Below are positions 9,201-17,590 of a stretch of 64,000 bases of DNA, piece after piece. Where the stretch lies: the NCBI GenBank assembly GCA_006247105.1, contig CM016926.1:1674001-1738000 (forward strand), given 5' to 3'. The stretch comes from Giardia muris. Lineage: Eukaryota; Fornicata; Diplomonadida; Hexamitidae. The notes below the pieces were generated by a model that saw only the letters and a list, made by a program, of their open reading frames with translations, was not told where the DNA came from and did no database searches. Both the position numbers and the translations under genes were made by a program. Each line of letters opens with the position of its first letter. The first letter of the stretch is position 1.

Positions 9201-10154
9201 GACGATAGCGCGTATGTGGATGGCTCTGTCGCCGCGAAGATGGACGAGAAGGGGCGGATCGACGCCGTCATCCTGGCGCAGGACCAACGGAATTCGATTT
9301 TGGCGGCCAGTGGGATTGTAACCGAGGGTTCGGATGGCTTGTTGGGGGCAAAGGTTCGTGTTCGGTCAAGTCGTATTCCTCAGGTCGGGGATAAGTTCAG
9401 TAGTCGGCATGGACAGAAAGGAACGGTTGGAATGCTCTTCCGTCACGAGGATATGCCATATACGCTTGATGGGATCACGCCAGATATCATCATGAACCCA
9501 CATGCCATCCCTTCACGTATGACGATCGGTCAGCTTCTAGAATGTGTTGGAGCAAAGATGGGAGCGTTGTCTGGACGAGAGATCGACGGAACCGCATTCA
9601 ATGCCGAGCCTGGGACGTTAGATGAGCTTATCACTTCAGAATTACACGCTCAGGGATATCAGAAGCATGGGTATGAGGCATTGATCAATGGAATGACTGG
9701 AGAACTACTGAACTATAGAGTGTTCATCGGCCCGACGTTTTATCAGCGTCTTAAGCATATGGTGCTTGACAAGATCAGTGCAAGAAGCACTGGTCCCATT
9801 GTCACCCTCACACACCAGCCGAATGAAGGGCGAAGTAACTATGGTGGGATGCGCATCGGAGAGATGGAGAAGGACGCCTTTATCGCCCACGGGGCGACCG
9901 CGGTCTTACGTGACCGTCTACTGTTCAGCTCCGACGCTGCAGAGTTTCTGGTGTGTTGCAATTGCGGGCTCATCTGCTGGCATGCGGATCAGAACAAGTT
10001 GACGACGACGAGCGAGCCGATGTGTGTGCTTTGTCGCACGGCAGATGTCCTGCCTCGTTTCGCGCGGGTCGTCCTCCCATACGCGACGAAGACCTTTTTC
10101 CAGGAGGTGATCGCGATGGGGGTCTTTCCACACATCATCGTCAATACGAAGTGA
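6267..10154 (+). CDS. RPB2: DNA-directed RNA polymerase II second-largest subunit
   Basis: 1295 residues, slightly longer than yeast Rpb2 (1224). It forms the catalytic core with RPB1. Diagnostic stretches are CPYDEGGYFIIRGSEK in the lobe, GFNQEDSLVMSQSAVDRG, FSSRHGQKGTVG, the HQPNEGRSNYGGMRIGEMEKD switch region, and a C-terminal zinc site (CxxC at about 1230-1233 and 1253-1256) followed by the clamp/anchor segment. The CPYD(E/Q)GGYFII form and the PYATKTFFQE end resemble Pol II rather than the Pol I or Pol III homologues. Its ATG lies inside the end of the preceding pseudokinase gene. The stop overlaps AGTGAAG, close to the Giardia polyadenylation consensus. Confidence 0.88.
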   Translation: MAGIADDAIWKVVDAWFHGNGLAALQINSYDNFIEHTLGAIMSSFPPLEIMRTDNTGCYRHRFRFASPTVVRNTVLKPNDCRIQSSSYLTQMKVYLHYEFDRIDLEKGEKQQTIYYEPKLIDFCLMPVMVQSSLCYLRQNIAGNMGQGIAQRRHRIMMDECPYDEGGYFIIRGSEKAVIAQEANHSNRVMVLPGDKGKSDHDPFDGCTATIDSVNPVTDAHSKLTITWRTTGDLVQKAGAPQLMARCGSDRNREEIPFFLLLMALWPHSKCSAKDLISLVCLDESDTELNELIYPSFDLLEKANKTTQDACLDFLKTRLLSATENVDEDKRRLDLMNYIATRILPHVGTSPSVDDKLAKAFFLGYMAHRLLLVVAGRRTYDDRDHWGGKRLKLTGTLLADKFRYEYNTFLQMLGKHLGSTGLLDLSTRRTEFSMDDGFEPREEYAGGYSDPLFLSNPYKLLSKIRDLANSHITKNLISGLSTGTWKTNNSAQGTKSGVSQSLVRLSYTSALSQIRRASSGIEESSKAVEPRLLHTTQFGYICPAETPEGAKVGLMKNIALMAQVTTGNDNDRDNILTFIKEYSVRDETGCSLAALKTFGTMRDSRSLNDVKIFINGAWIGSIGGEHIHKLVADLRQLRSMGRISRDTGIAYLAHKQELVISTDFGRVTRPLFVVEATTDPIFNLVIDLRLMLEPADLEEMCLCEPKDQWSYLTGTLSEKGRGRRLIEYLDPYEEENSYICMDIYHFRREMAKATRIKDILAQHPSETALEYIKTHNVPLAAHYTHLEIHPSMVLSAITSLIPFPDHNQSPRNLYQASMGKQAVGIYALNFMKRFDTSSINVMHYPQLPLVTTRSMPHVKFRYLPAGQNAIVAIGVYSGFNQEDSLVMSQSAVDRGFMRATYYHTYEDYTGSRTKSLDSRERTENFGRPNEHVHDQKDRRCWEYLEADGLPAVGKAAGNQKIIIGKIIPRQIYRGGTIEDDSAYVDGSVAAKMDEKGRIDAVILAQDQRNSILAASGIVTEGSDGLLGAKVRVRSSRIPQVGDKFSSRHGQKGTVGMLFRHEDMPYTLDGITPDIIMNPHAIPSRMTIGQLLECVGAKMGALSGREIDGTAFNAEPGTLDELITSELHAQGYQKHGYEALINGMTGELLNYRVFIGPTFYQRLKHMVLDKISARSTGPIVTLTHQPNEGRSNYGGMRIGEMEKDAFIAHGATAVLRDRLLFSSDAAEFLVCCNCGLICWHADQNKLTTTSEPMCVLCRTADVLPRFARVVLPYATKTFFQEVIAMGVFPHIIVNTK

Positions 10155-10192
10155 AGTCTGACGTATTTGCAACAACTATTGCGAACTATAAG

Positions 10193-11392
10193 ATGCGGAG
10201 CCAGCGGCTCGTCCTTATCGTCCTTGCCATATGCGTCCTCATCTTCGGCTCGTCATCAGCATTATCAGTCAAGGGGATGGGGTCAATGCCGCCAGTACCT
10301 CCAGCCGAAGGTGCCGAACCGATCGACTTTGATCATACGTATATGACCTCGTTGTTCCTCTTCGTCGGAGAGGCGTGTAGTCTCATCATCTATGGCGTCG
10401 TGAAGTGTGTTAGACGCATGCGGAAGCTTTCCGGTTCGAGTTCTCTCATGTCAGAAAAGACTAGATTTCGTACCTGTCCACATACCTTTCTTTTCTTGGT
10501 CCCAGCCTTAGTAGACCTCGTAGGGACGATCATGTTGAACTTCTCGATTTACTATGTTATCATATCAGTCCAACAAATCATTTCGAACTTCGTCGTCGTC
10601 ATTGTAGCATTACTATCGCTAATGATATGGAAGGATTATCGTCAACGGTTTGATGTTCCACATGCCATTGGGTTGATATTAATCACGGCGGGGATATGTT
10701 GCGCATCCTCTGTTTCCATTATTTTCGGTGACGACATTGGCACCTCGAAGAATGCTATTTTAGGGATCTCACTTGGCTTATTCGGTACACTCTTTGCTGC
10801 CTTATGTTTCATCTTCGAGGAGATCTTTCTCAGAAGAATCTATGCACCTGGTTTGGTTGGAGTAGGAAATGAGGGGTTATGGGGCTTAGCTTTCAACGTG
10901 ATTCTAATACCAGTGATGAACTTCATTCCAGACCCGAAGAACCCCAATAAGACGATGGAGAATACGGTAGAATGGGCATATCAAATACGGCATCAACCGA
11001 TACAGGTCCTATTGATCTGCTCGTATGCCATTTCGACCCTTCTCTTCAACGTCTGTGGTATGGAGATCACAAGAAGAGTATCTTCGGCTACTAGAGCCAC
11101 CCTTAATGCTTGTCGTGCCATTCTTATCTGGATCCTTTCATTAGCAATCGGCTGGGAGAAATGGAGTACCACTGGTTCTCTTGTTATTATTCTCGGACAT
11201 GCGTTACTAATCTTGGGGACACTCTCGTTCAATAACATCCTTCGTATCTTCCCATATTGTAGAGCATGCAATATAGAAAGGTACGGCACCCTATGTCAAC
11301 GACGGAAGAGGGCGACGGCGGGAACAATAGCCTCTTCTCTTCCTTCTTCTCAAAAGCCATCTCGAAGTACTAGTTCCGATGCGTTGGTATGA
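10193..11392 (+). CDS. SLC35F6-like drug/metabolite superfamily transporter
   Basis: 399 residues with a signal-anchor-like first helix (residues 5-22) and about nine further membrane segments. The pattern fits the EamA/nucleotide-sugar transporter fold, with SLC35F6-like features: an N-terminal hydrophobic lead, paired helices with NFSIYYVIISVQQII, and a FEEIFLRR segment between the two halves. It probably moves a small metabolite across an endomembrane; the substrate cannot be read. The ATG at 10193 follows AACTATAAG, an AT-rich initiator; longer starts run into RPB2. The TGA lies inside the start of the next gene (14-nt overlap). Confidence 0.75.
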   Translation: MRSQRLVLIVLAICVLIFGSSSALSVKGMGSMPPVPPAEGAEPIDFDHTYMTSLFLFVGEACSLIIYGVVKCVRRMRKLSGSSSLMSEKTRFRTCPHTFLFLVPALVDLVGTIMLNFSIYYVIISVQQIISNFVVVIVALLSLMIWKDYRQRFDVPHAIGLILITAGICCASSVSIIFGDDIGTSKNAILGISLGLFGTLFAALCFIFEEIFLRRIYAPGLVGVGNEGLWGLAFNVILIPVMNFIPDPKNPNKTMENTVEWAYQIRHQPIQVLLICSYAISTLLFNVCGMEITRRVSSATRATLNACRAILIWILSLAIGWEKWSTTGSLVIILGHALLILGTLSFNNILRIFPYCRACNIERYGTLCQRRKRATAGTIASSLPSSQKPSRSTSSDALV

Positions 11393-12209
11393 TGCTCATC
11401 CCACTCCCACTTCCCTGGAAACGCTTTCCTCTCGATATGCGAGACTTAACTTCGACCCTCAGTATTGGAACCCTCTGAAGAGTAAATGGCGCGATCTCCT
11501 CGTGGAAAAGAAAATGGACGCGTTAAGGCGCACGATATCTCCGCTCTTCATCACGATGTCCGGGCTCATCGGGGCCGGAAAGACCACCATAGCAAGGGAG
11601 CTTGCTGAGGAGCTTGGAGTTCCAGTCTATTATGAGCCCGTTGAGGACAATGTCTACTTGGAGGACTTCTATCGAGATATGAGGGCGCATTCCTTCGCCT
11701 TACAAGTTTACCTTCTTAATAGGCGGTATACCCAGCATCAACAGATCGTTTGGGGGCGACAAGGTGGAGTCCAAGACCGAAGCATATATGAGGACTCAGT
11801 CTTTGCACGCGTACTCATGAAACAAGGCTACCTCACCCTACGGGATTATGAGACTTATCGTGCCCTCTTCCAGACGATGAGTACATACCTACCTCATCCT
11901 CATTTCATAGTTCATTTGGACGTCACCCCTGAAGAAGCTTTAGTCCGCATTAAAGAACGGTCTCGGGGCTGTGAGGCCGGCATCCCACTCGATTACCTCA
12001 AGGCTCTCTATGAGGAATATAACGTCTTCTTAGCAGAGATCTCAAAGCGCATTCCGGTCCTACGGGTCCGGTGGGACAAATACAAGACAGCCGCGGAACT
12101 TGCACAGGAGATCTCCAAGGCTTTGGTGGAGCATCAAGCCGTTATTGACGTGGCCTTTGATAGTTCAATGACTGCGAACATCCCGAAAGTCCCCGCTAGT
12201 CTATACTGA
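11379..12209 (+). CDS. deoxynucleoside kinase (bacterial-type dNK)
   Basis: Phosphorylates deoxynucleosides from salvage to dNMPs. 276 residues with the P-loop GLIGAGKT at 62-69, the DRSIYEDSVFA motif, a LID with RIKERSRGCE, and FIVHLDVTPEEAL. The DRSIYED form is that of bacterial deoxyadenosine/deoxyguanosine kinases rather than animal TK2/dCK (ERS-YSD). Giardia trophozoites depend on salvage, so the role fits. A second ATG at 11514 would remove 45 residues that precede the core domain; the true start is uncertain. The start overlaps the transporter gene by 14 nt. A perfect AGTAAAT lies 10 nt after the stop. Confidence 0.85.
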   Translation: MRWYDAHPTPTSLETLSSRYARLNFDPQYWNPLKSKWRDLLVEKKMDALRRTISPLFITMSGLIGAGKTTIARELAEELGVPVYYEPVEDNVYLEDFYRDMRAHSFALQVYLLNRRYTQHQQIVWGRQGGVQDRSIYEDSVFARVLMKQGYLTLRDYETYRALFQTMSTYLPHPHFIVHLDVTPEEALVRIKERSRGCEAGIPLDYLKALYEEYNVFLAEISKRIPVLRVRWDKYKTAAELAQEISKALVEHQAVIDVAFDSSMTANIPKVPASLY

Positions 12210-12211
12210 TA

Positions 12212-13516
12212 TCATTCGAGTAAATCCTTCTTGTACTTCTCCAGGATCTTGGCGAGCCCCATCTCTCGCTCCTTTCGCTCCTGTAGGAGCGCCTCCTTGT
12301 CCTTAAGCGCATACTCAATCGTATGTAGCTCCAATGAGACCGCGTGTGGATACTGAGTGGTCTCCATCAAGACCATCACCTCTGCATGCTTCGTCTGAAG
12401 TGCACGTATCTCTCCTTTCAGCTCGTCGATTTGACGGCTGACGGCGACATACTCGTCCATGCACTCGTCAAGTAATGCCACCTCGTGTTCTGTAAGAGGA
12501 CTGGGGTCAACGGTCGGCTCTGAGATAGAAACGGACTGTGATCGAATAGAAATATCCTCTGGAGGAACCACGGGCTTCTGAAGGCCCCGTGGAGCTGGCC
12601 TAGCTCGCTTCTGTGGTATTGGAGGCCCTTCTCTGCGTGCATCTTGCTTCAGTACTTGGACCGGCTCAACCACGCTTGTCGTTTGAATAGGTGGAACCTC
12701 CGGTAAAGTAGGCCTTAGTCTACTCATACGAGAAGTCTCAAGGGTTTTGAGGTATTCCGCCCGTGCCTTTCGCGCAACTTCATCTGCCCGACCAGTATCG
12801 GCCCGATTTATCGTATCCAGCATCTGCTTTAGTACGTACTCAAGAAGGTGCGCCTTCCGTCGCTTTGCATAGCTCTGCATGGCCGCTTCCACGGCCTGTC
12901 GTTGTGCACGTCGGCTGACAAACGCATCAAAGGTCGCACTAAGTGCTCGTTGTAGGAGTGAAGTCTCAATTCTTTCTGTGAGGTACTGGGAATCAAAGAT
13001 AGCTCGCTGGAGCTGTATCGAACGTGCATGCCAGTGCCGAAAGCAAAGGAGAAGCAGGTGGCGATAAGAGAAGGCCGCCGACGACTCCGCTAAGAGTCTG
13101 GCTCGTTGATCCGCTGCTGCGGCACGCCAGACGATCAGGATGTTTAGAAGAAGTGGTTCTCTAGAAAGTTTGTACCACTCCTCGGCACGCTGCCATAACT
13201 CTTCTCGACGTAAATATGTATTCCGAAGGTGCCTGAAAGCGGTTTGTAAGTAGGCTCTCTGCATGTGTTCCAAACCATCCCGTTCTAGTCCTGGGACGAC
13301 CTCGTAGACGTATACCTCCCAGGCCCGTAAGGCCTTACGTAGACATCGCTGGACATAAAATAGAGTCGCTCGTTGATGTGCCAGACGTAGGGCCTCCTCC
13401 CCCGCCCGCTTCATGGTAATATACTGCTCCCACTTGCTAAAGTACCGGCGCCGGAGGTTCCTCACGTAGAATCGCAGCGCGTTCTCTGACGCCGTCAAGG
13501 ATTCCGCTGGGTGCAT
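12212..13516 (-). CDS. SFI1-like centrin-binding repeat protein
   Basis: 434 residues. The N-terminal half (about 10-240) is one long helix with spaced Trp/aliphatic units such as YFSKWEQYI, ALRAWEVYVYE, ILIVWRAAAADQR and LCFRHWHARS. These fit the SFI1 rule of a hydrophobic pair, an aromatic and a Trp plus basic residue every 23-35 positions, where each unit binds one centrin. Residues about 270-340 are a Pro-rich linker and 345-434 a coiled coil. A basal-body or flagellar-root location is expected from the family but is inferred here. Its start is 15 bp from the divergent disordered-protein gene. Confidence 0.65.
   Translation of the reverse strand: MHPAESLTASENALRFYVRNLRRRYFSKWEQYITMKRAGEEALRLAHQRATLFYVQRCLRKALRAWEVYVYEVVPGLERDGLEHMQRAYLQTAFRHLRNTYLRREELWQRAEEWYKLSREPLLLNILIVWRAAAADQRARLLAESSAAFSYRHLLLLCFRHWHARSIQLQRAIFDSQYLTERIETSLLQRALSATFDAFVSRRAQRQAVEAAMQSYAKRRKAHLLEYVLKQMLDTINRADTGRADEVARKARAEYLKTLETSRMSRLRPTLPEVPPIQTTSVVEPVQVLKQDARREGPPIPQKRARPAPRGLQKPVVPPEDISIRSQSVSISEPTVDPSPLTEHEVALLDECMDEYVAVSRQIDELKGEIRALQTKHAEVMVLMETTQYPHAVSLELHTIEYALKDKEALLQERKEREMGLAKILEKYKKDLLE
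12219..12225 (+). terminator. polyadenylation signal (AGTAAAT)
   Basis: An exact match to the Giardia consensus AGTRAAY, 10 nt after the deoxynucleoside kinase stop. It lies inside the last codons of the convergent SFI1-like gene, so it also encodes protein on the other strand. Confidence 0.5.
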
Positions 13517-13531
13517 GAAAGTGGAGAAAAA
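13517..13531. promoter_or_regulatory. divergent intergenic promoter (15 bp)
   Basis: A 15-bp spacer ending in an A-run next to the plus-strand ATG at 13532 (context GAGAAAAAATG), with the SFI1-like gene leaving on the minus strand. Confidence 0.4.
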
Positions 13532-15049
13532 ATGAGTGAGTCCTATTCATCATCTGTCGATGTCTCGAGCTCCACGCGGAACGAGGTGATCGACGCCATC
13601 ACGACTTTCGTCCTGGGAGGCCTGGATCTGCGAGATCCGTCGGTAACGCCGCAGCCCATGAGCCGCCCCTCAGAACCCGGCCCGGCAAAGCCTTTGCGTG
13701 CTATTCGTGAGCTCTCCACCCCAAGTTCCTCCTATAAGCCACGGCTACCGCCCGCCACGACCGAGGGGTCCAAATCCTTCCTTTTCTCGTCTCGTCCTCC
13801 TCGAACGTCAAGCGATGATACGTTACGTGGAAAGCCAGCCGGCTCAAAGATCGAGGCCGATGGCGCGGACGTTCCAAGGAGCATCAACCAGGCTGGAGCG
13901 TTATCTAAGCATCGCCGCGCCGCAAGCGATAAGCTCATTGTCTATACAGAAAAGGCCGTCTCCACCCGTTATTATACGAGTCAGAAACCTCCCCGGTCTG
14001 TAGACGTTACTGGCCCGCCTCCAGAACGAGTGAGGCAGATAGCACAAAAAGAAATACAAACAGAAGTCAAGACAGCTAGCACTCCCGTCACTAGGCCTAC
14101 AGAGGCCATGACAAGCGTAAGGGATGACGCCCCAACAATAGTGGAGAAGGTTGCCAAGAGGGTTCGCCCCCCACCCCTTCAGAAGGAGATACAGACAAGT
14201 GCACAACCGAAGCAGACAGTCTCCATACAAAGTAGTAGTATTCTTGACTTCGAAGGCCCACGACACGTGAGTACTCCCTTGCAGCCGTTAGAAACTCTTG
14301 ATCCCACCCCGGATTACCGGTTCTCTATCGATGACCAACCCGTTATCACACCGCAGCTCCCACGAAGCATCTCCAACCCCGAATTCCCACGGGCTGAGGT
14401 ACGTCAGGATCCATGGGCACCTCTTGCAAGCTCACCCCCGAAGTCGACCGCGACAGATCCGATGAGGCTGAATCCCAAAGTGGAACAGCAAGGTGTGCAG
14501 TCGTCCAACGTCATGAAATCATCACAGCCGCTCCCAGCTTGCGAACCTGGTGAGATTTGGCCCGGCTACGATTGCCAGCACCCTACCGACCTCTATCTGA
14601 TGGGGCGTGGTATAGGAGCACATGATGTGAGTATCGATGGTGGGTGGAGTCTGGATGAGGCGTATCCGAGCTTTGCCGATGGCCAATTACCATTGGCAGT
14701 GGCTCATCCCGGCTTCCTGACCGCCCCCAACGCAGATTATAGTATAGGAGAGTGTGCACCGAATGGACAATTACCAGATGGAGATGTTGTACACAACTTC
14801 CATGGGGGGTTGTATATGGGGTATGGGTGTGCGTCGAACAATTACCAAGCTGCCCATAACCAGGGTGTCGTCTACTATCCTCCTGCACAGCCTGTCGGAT
14901 ATATGAACATGCAACGGTATAACGAGTATTGGGCAGCTCGGCAAGCGAATCCGGGCTGGGAGGAGGCTATGGACTGTGCGCGGGCTCGATACCTACACGA
15001 ACGGCAGCTGCCTATGGCTTCTTCTCAACCATATCAACATGGTTGGTGA
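13532..15049 (+). CDS. disordered Ser/Pro-rich protein, unknown
   Basis: 505 residues. The first 300 are Ser/Thr/Pro-rich with two related short segments, QIAQKEIQTE near 165 and LQKEIQTS near 210, that may be short linear motifs. The C-terminal 180 residues are Tyr/Gly/Asn/Pro-rich (for example NFHGGLYMGYGC and VVYYPPAQPVGYMN) and end in a helical stretch with YNEYWAARQANPGW. No known domain is visible. The ATG at 13532 is preferred to an in-frame GTG 21 bp upstream that lies inside the SFI1-like gene. It is followed after 11 bp by the kinesin-like gene on the same strand. A cytoskeletal adaptor is possible but unproven. Confidence 0.75.
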   Translation: MSESYSSSVDVSSSTRNEVIDAITTFVLGGLDLRDPSVTPQPMSRPSEPGPAKPLRAIRELSTPSSSYKPRLPPATTEGSKSFLFSSRPPRTSSDDTLRGKPAGSKIEADGADVPRSINQAGALSKHRRAASDKLIVYTEKAVSTRYYTSQKPPRSVDVTGPPPERVRQIAQKEIQTEVKTASTPVTRPTEAMTSVRDDAPTIVEKVAKRVRPPPLQKEIQTSAQPKQTVSIQSSSILDFEGPRHVSTPLQPLETLDPTPDYRFSIDDQPVITPQLPRSISNPEFPRAEVRQDPWAPLASSPPKSTATDPMRLNPKVEQQGVQSSNVMKSSQPLPACEPGEIWPGYDCQHPTDLYLMGRGIGAHDVSIDGGWSLDEAYPSFADGQLPLAVAHPGFLTAPNADYSIGECAPNGQLPDGDVVHNFHGGLYMGYGCASNNYQAAHNQGVVYYPPAQPVGYMNMQRYNEYWAARQANPGWEEAMDCARARYLHERQLPMASSQPYQHGW

Positions 15050-15060
15050 GACAAAATTGG

Positions 15061-16050
15061 ATGAAGTTGAACGCCTACGTACGAATCAGGCCGCATATCC
15101 AGGCCGATCCGTTGACGTCCGACACGTTAATTGTCGAGGATGACGAGAGGGTGGTTGTCTTCCCTAGTGGACAACGATTGTGTCCGGCCCGCGTTTTTCG
15201 TGAGACGATCACTCAAGCCATACTCTTTCGCGAGGTCGTCATCCCCTTGATTGACGCGTCTCTTCTGGAGGATAAACGGCCGGCCCTCTTCTTGATTGGT
15301 CCGGCGCGTGGGGGGAAGTCATATTCCTTGGTAGGCTCATTTGAAGGTGAGGATGTTTGTGGTGCTGGACTGCTTTATCATGCATTAAAGTACATCCTAG
15401 CCAATGGGGCGGAGTGGTGCACCATGGCGGCGCTCGCCGTCAATTCCCAAGGGGAACGAAGAGATTTGTTATCAGAAACGTTTGATCCCGAAAGGGTCCA
15501 TTGTTTAGATTCAGAGACATCATGGGGAGAGCGTCTCTCACGTCAAGTGGGAGCCTTACATGCATCCGTTGATTTGGTTCAGCTAGGCGCTTTACACTTG
15601 CGGCATCTTCAACGCAAAGGGATATGGCATGCGGTTTGGAACCTCAGATACGAGATTAGCGGCTTCATAGGGCAACTATCCTTTGTTGAAGCACGAGTGC
15701 TTCCCTCCTCCATCATAGTCGACTTCGACCTGAAGGAAGCTCTTGAGGAAGCGATCTATAGTTTGAAATGGTACCACTATTATTCTAAAGAGAAGCTTTT
15801 ACGTGACCCATTGTTGTCAATGATACCTGAGGCCTTTGATGCGAAGGACGGAGAGTTAAGCTTTCTTCTATGTTTATCAAGGACGGCTTGTTGGAAAGAC
15901 TTCTCTTTGGCCGAGGAGTTGATCACGTCCTTATTTGGAGGGGTGGAATCTGTCCTGGAACGGTCCAAAAGGATTCTTACGGAGTCCAATACCTCCCTTA
16001 CTCGAACAAAACGATTAAGCTTCTTGTACGATATCCAGAAGCTAGATTAA
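15061..16050 (+). CDS. degenerate kinesin-like motor domain protein
   Basis: 329 residues. It opens with NAYVRIRP, the first strand of kinesin motors (xVxVRVRP), and has a P-loop variant GPARGGKSYSLVGS at 80-93 in place of GQTGSGKTYTM-G, preceded by the usual VF...Q..LFREVVIPLI segment. The switch I SSRSH motif is missing, and switch II LVDLAGSE is only recalled as LSFVEARVL. The protein stops after what would be most of a motor head, without stalk or neck. ATP binding is doubtful and motility unlikely. The ATG at 15061 begins the motor exactly; a longer frame would run into the preceding gene. Confidence 0.65.
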   Translation: MKLNAYVRIRPHIQADPLTSDTLIVEDDERVVVFPSGQRLCPARVFRETITQAILFREVVIPLIDASLLEDKRPALFLIGPARGGKSYSLVGSFEGEDVCGAGLLYHALKYILANGAEWCTMAALAVNSQGERRDLLSETFDPERVHCLDSETSWGERLSRQVGALHASVDLVQLGALHLRHLQRKGIWHAVWNLRYEISGFIGQLSFVEARVLPSSIIVDFDLKEALEEAIYSLKWYHYYSKEKLLRDPLLSMIPEAFDAKDGELSFLLCLSRTACWKDFSLAEELITSLFGGVESVLERSKRILTESNTSLTRTKRLSFLYDIQKLD

Positions 16051-16065
16051 AGAACTGAGGTTCAT

Positions 16066-17589
16066 ATGCCCTTTGTAAGGAATGGTGATAACGTCCTTTT
16101 CCACGTCAAGGATGATAAGACGTACATCAACAGGGTGGTGGCCAACGGGACCGTCGAGCTATATCGCAAGCGCTTACCTGGCGCGAAGTTTATTGGACTA
16201 CCGTATAGCCAATGGTATTACCTCCAGATTGAGGGTTCGGAACCCACAATCATGAGGATGCCAGACGTGACGGTTTCAAGTTATTCCGCCGTCGTCGATA
16301 AGGATACCGGTAATTCCTTAGACCTTCTTCATGGAGAAACGCGCATTGCCATCGCAGACGGCGATGCTTTTCAACAACGTGAGACGGAATTCTCCCGCTT
16401 CAAGCTGGTGAATCGGGCGGTGAAGCGGCACCTTTTAGCCTTCACTATGGAGCTTGTCGAGCCATACCAGCTCGTCAAGAACGCTTTTCGTGGGAAGATG
16501 CCAGGGAATGCGATGTTCCTAAGCCCCGATAACTTTGGACTACTCCTTCAACTCTCTGGAGTCTCCCGTATCCCGGGCTTTAGTCGCTGTCTCGTCTATG
16601 ACGACGTTAATGGATATGTCGCCGCTGGTGTTGCGCAAAGATTAGCCCTGACAGATGCGCTTTCAGACCCTACTACAATGGAGTGTAGGAGCCTAAAGGA
16701 AGGTCTTCAAACCCTCATGGAAGAATTAACTGGTAAGCAGATACCACTTCAGGAGCGTGTAAGGAAGGCAAGAGAATACTATGCTAAGCTTCTCGCAGGC
16801 CTCAAGATCCCACCCTTCCCCCAGGAGTTAGCGGTGGTGACTGGTAAGACTACGGGGAACTGCATCAAAAGCGTCCTGATGGAATGTAATATTCTGCCTT
16901 TCAAGGTGGAGCTCGAGGGGTCAAGACCAAACATCTCTCCCTTCGTGGCTCCTCTAGGGGCTCATAGGTTCGCCTCCGATGAGACCCTATCGCGTCTCGG
17001 GTACACTCTAGTGGATGCGCCGAATGATATCGTCACACGCGAGACCACAGAGTTATGGACTCCAAACGCCATGTATCGAGCTCTTCGGCATGATCATGAG
17101 AACTGGGTTTCTCGACGAGTCAAGTCCTTGGGGATCGACTTGGAACCACTCTTTGCACTATTACGTGATGAACAAGGGGGTGGCCTTCGAGAATACATTT
17201 CTCAAGGTGAGGACTCAGAAGAAGAGGAGTTGTATTTTGACTCTCTAATCATCGCCACTCGTTCACGTCCGCTTCCATTGGTCAGACTATTGACACAATT
17301 TGTTAGACCAGCTGCACCGATTGTGATCTTCTCGTCATGTGGTGGGGCGTTAGCGGAATTGAACAGTTATGTCATACGTGAACGGTGCGGGATCCTAACC
17401 TCGTTGTACGATAATCGGGCGTTAAGCTTCCAAGTGCTACCTCATAGGACGCGCCCCGCCATGCTTGGAGAGTCATTTGGTGGGTATGTGATGGTTTATC
17501 ATGCACAGGTCCCGACCCTTGACGACGGGGGTGTTACCCGCAAGGCCAAAGACTGTGCCACCAAGAAGAATCGCAAGGTCAAGGGATGA
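16066..17589 (+). CDS. TRM6: tRNA (adenine-58-N1) methyltransferase non-catalytic subunit TRM6
   Basis: 507 residues, near the usual length of Trm6/Gcd10. Trm6 pairs with the catalytic Trm61 to make m1A58 in tRNA, including initiator tRNA-Met, in the nucleus. Visible family traits are the early FLSPDNFGLLLQLSG segment, then SRCLVYDDVNGYVAAGVAQRL, which matches the degenerate Rossmann strand that lacks a SAM site, and a C-terminal domain with SLIIATR and IVIFSSCGGALAEL. A basic tail (KKNRKVKG) fits tRNA binding. The next gene begins 1 bp after the stop. Confidence 0.82.
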   Translation: MPFVRNGDNVLFHVKDDKTYINRVVANGTVELYRKRLPGAKFIGLPYSQWYYLQIEGSEPTIMRMPDVTVSSYSAVVDKDTGNSLDLLHGETRIAIADGDAFQQRETEFSRFKLVNRAVKRHLLAFTMELVEPYQLVKNAFRGKMPGNAMFLSPDNFGLLLQLSGVSRIPGFSRCLVYDDVNGYVAAGVAQRLALTDALSDPTTMECRSLKEGLQTLMEELTGKQIPLQERVRKAREYYAKLLAGLKIPPFPQELAVVTGKTTGNCIKSVLMECNILPFKVELEGSRPNISPFVAPLGAHRFASDETLSRLGYTLVDAPNDIVTRETTELWTPNAMYRALRHDHENWVSRRVKSLGIDLEPLFALLRDEQGGGLREYISQGEDSEEEELYFDSLIIATRSRPLPLVRLLTQFVRPAAPIVIFSSCGGALAELNSYVIRERCGILTSLYDNRALSFQVLPHRTRPAMLGESFGGYVMVYHAQVPTLDDGGVTRKAKDCATKKNRKVKG

Positions 17590-17590
17590 A

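Noticed and set aside
9953..10192. An N-terminal extension of the transporter gene
   Set aside because: The extra codons overlap RPB2 and are not hydrophobic; the ATG at 10193 starts directly with the signal-anchor-like helix and has an AT-rich initiator.
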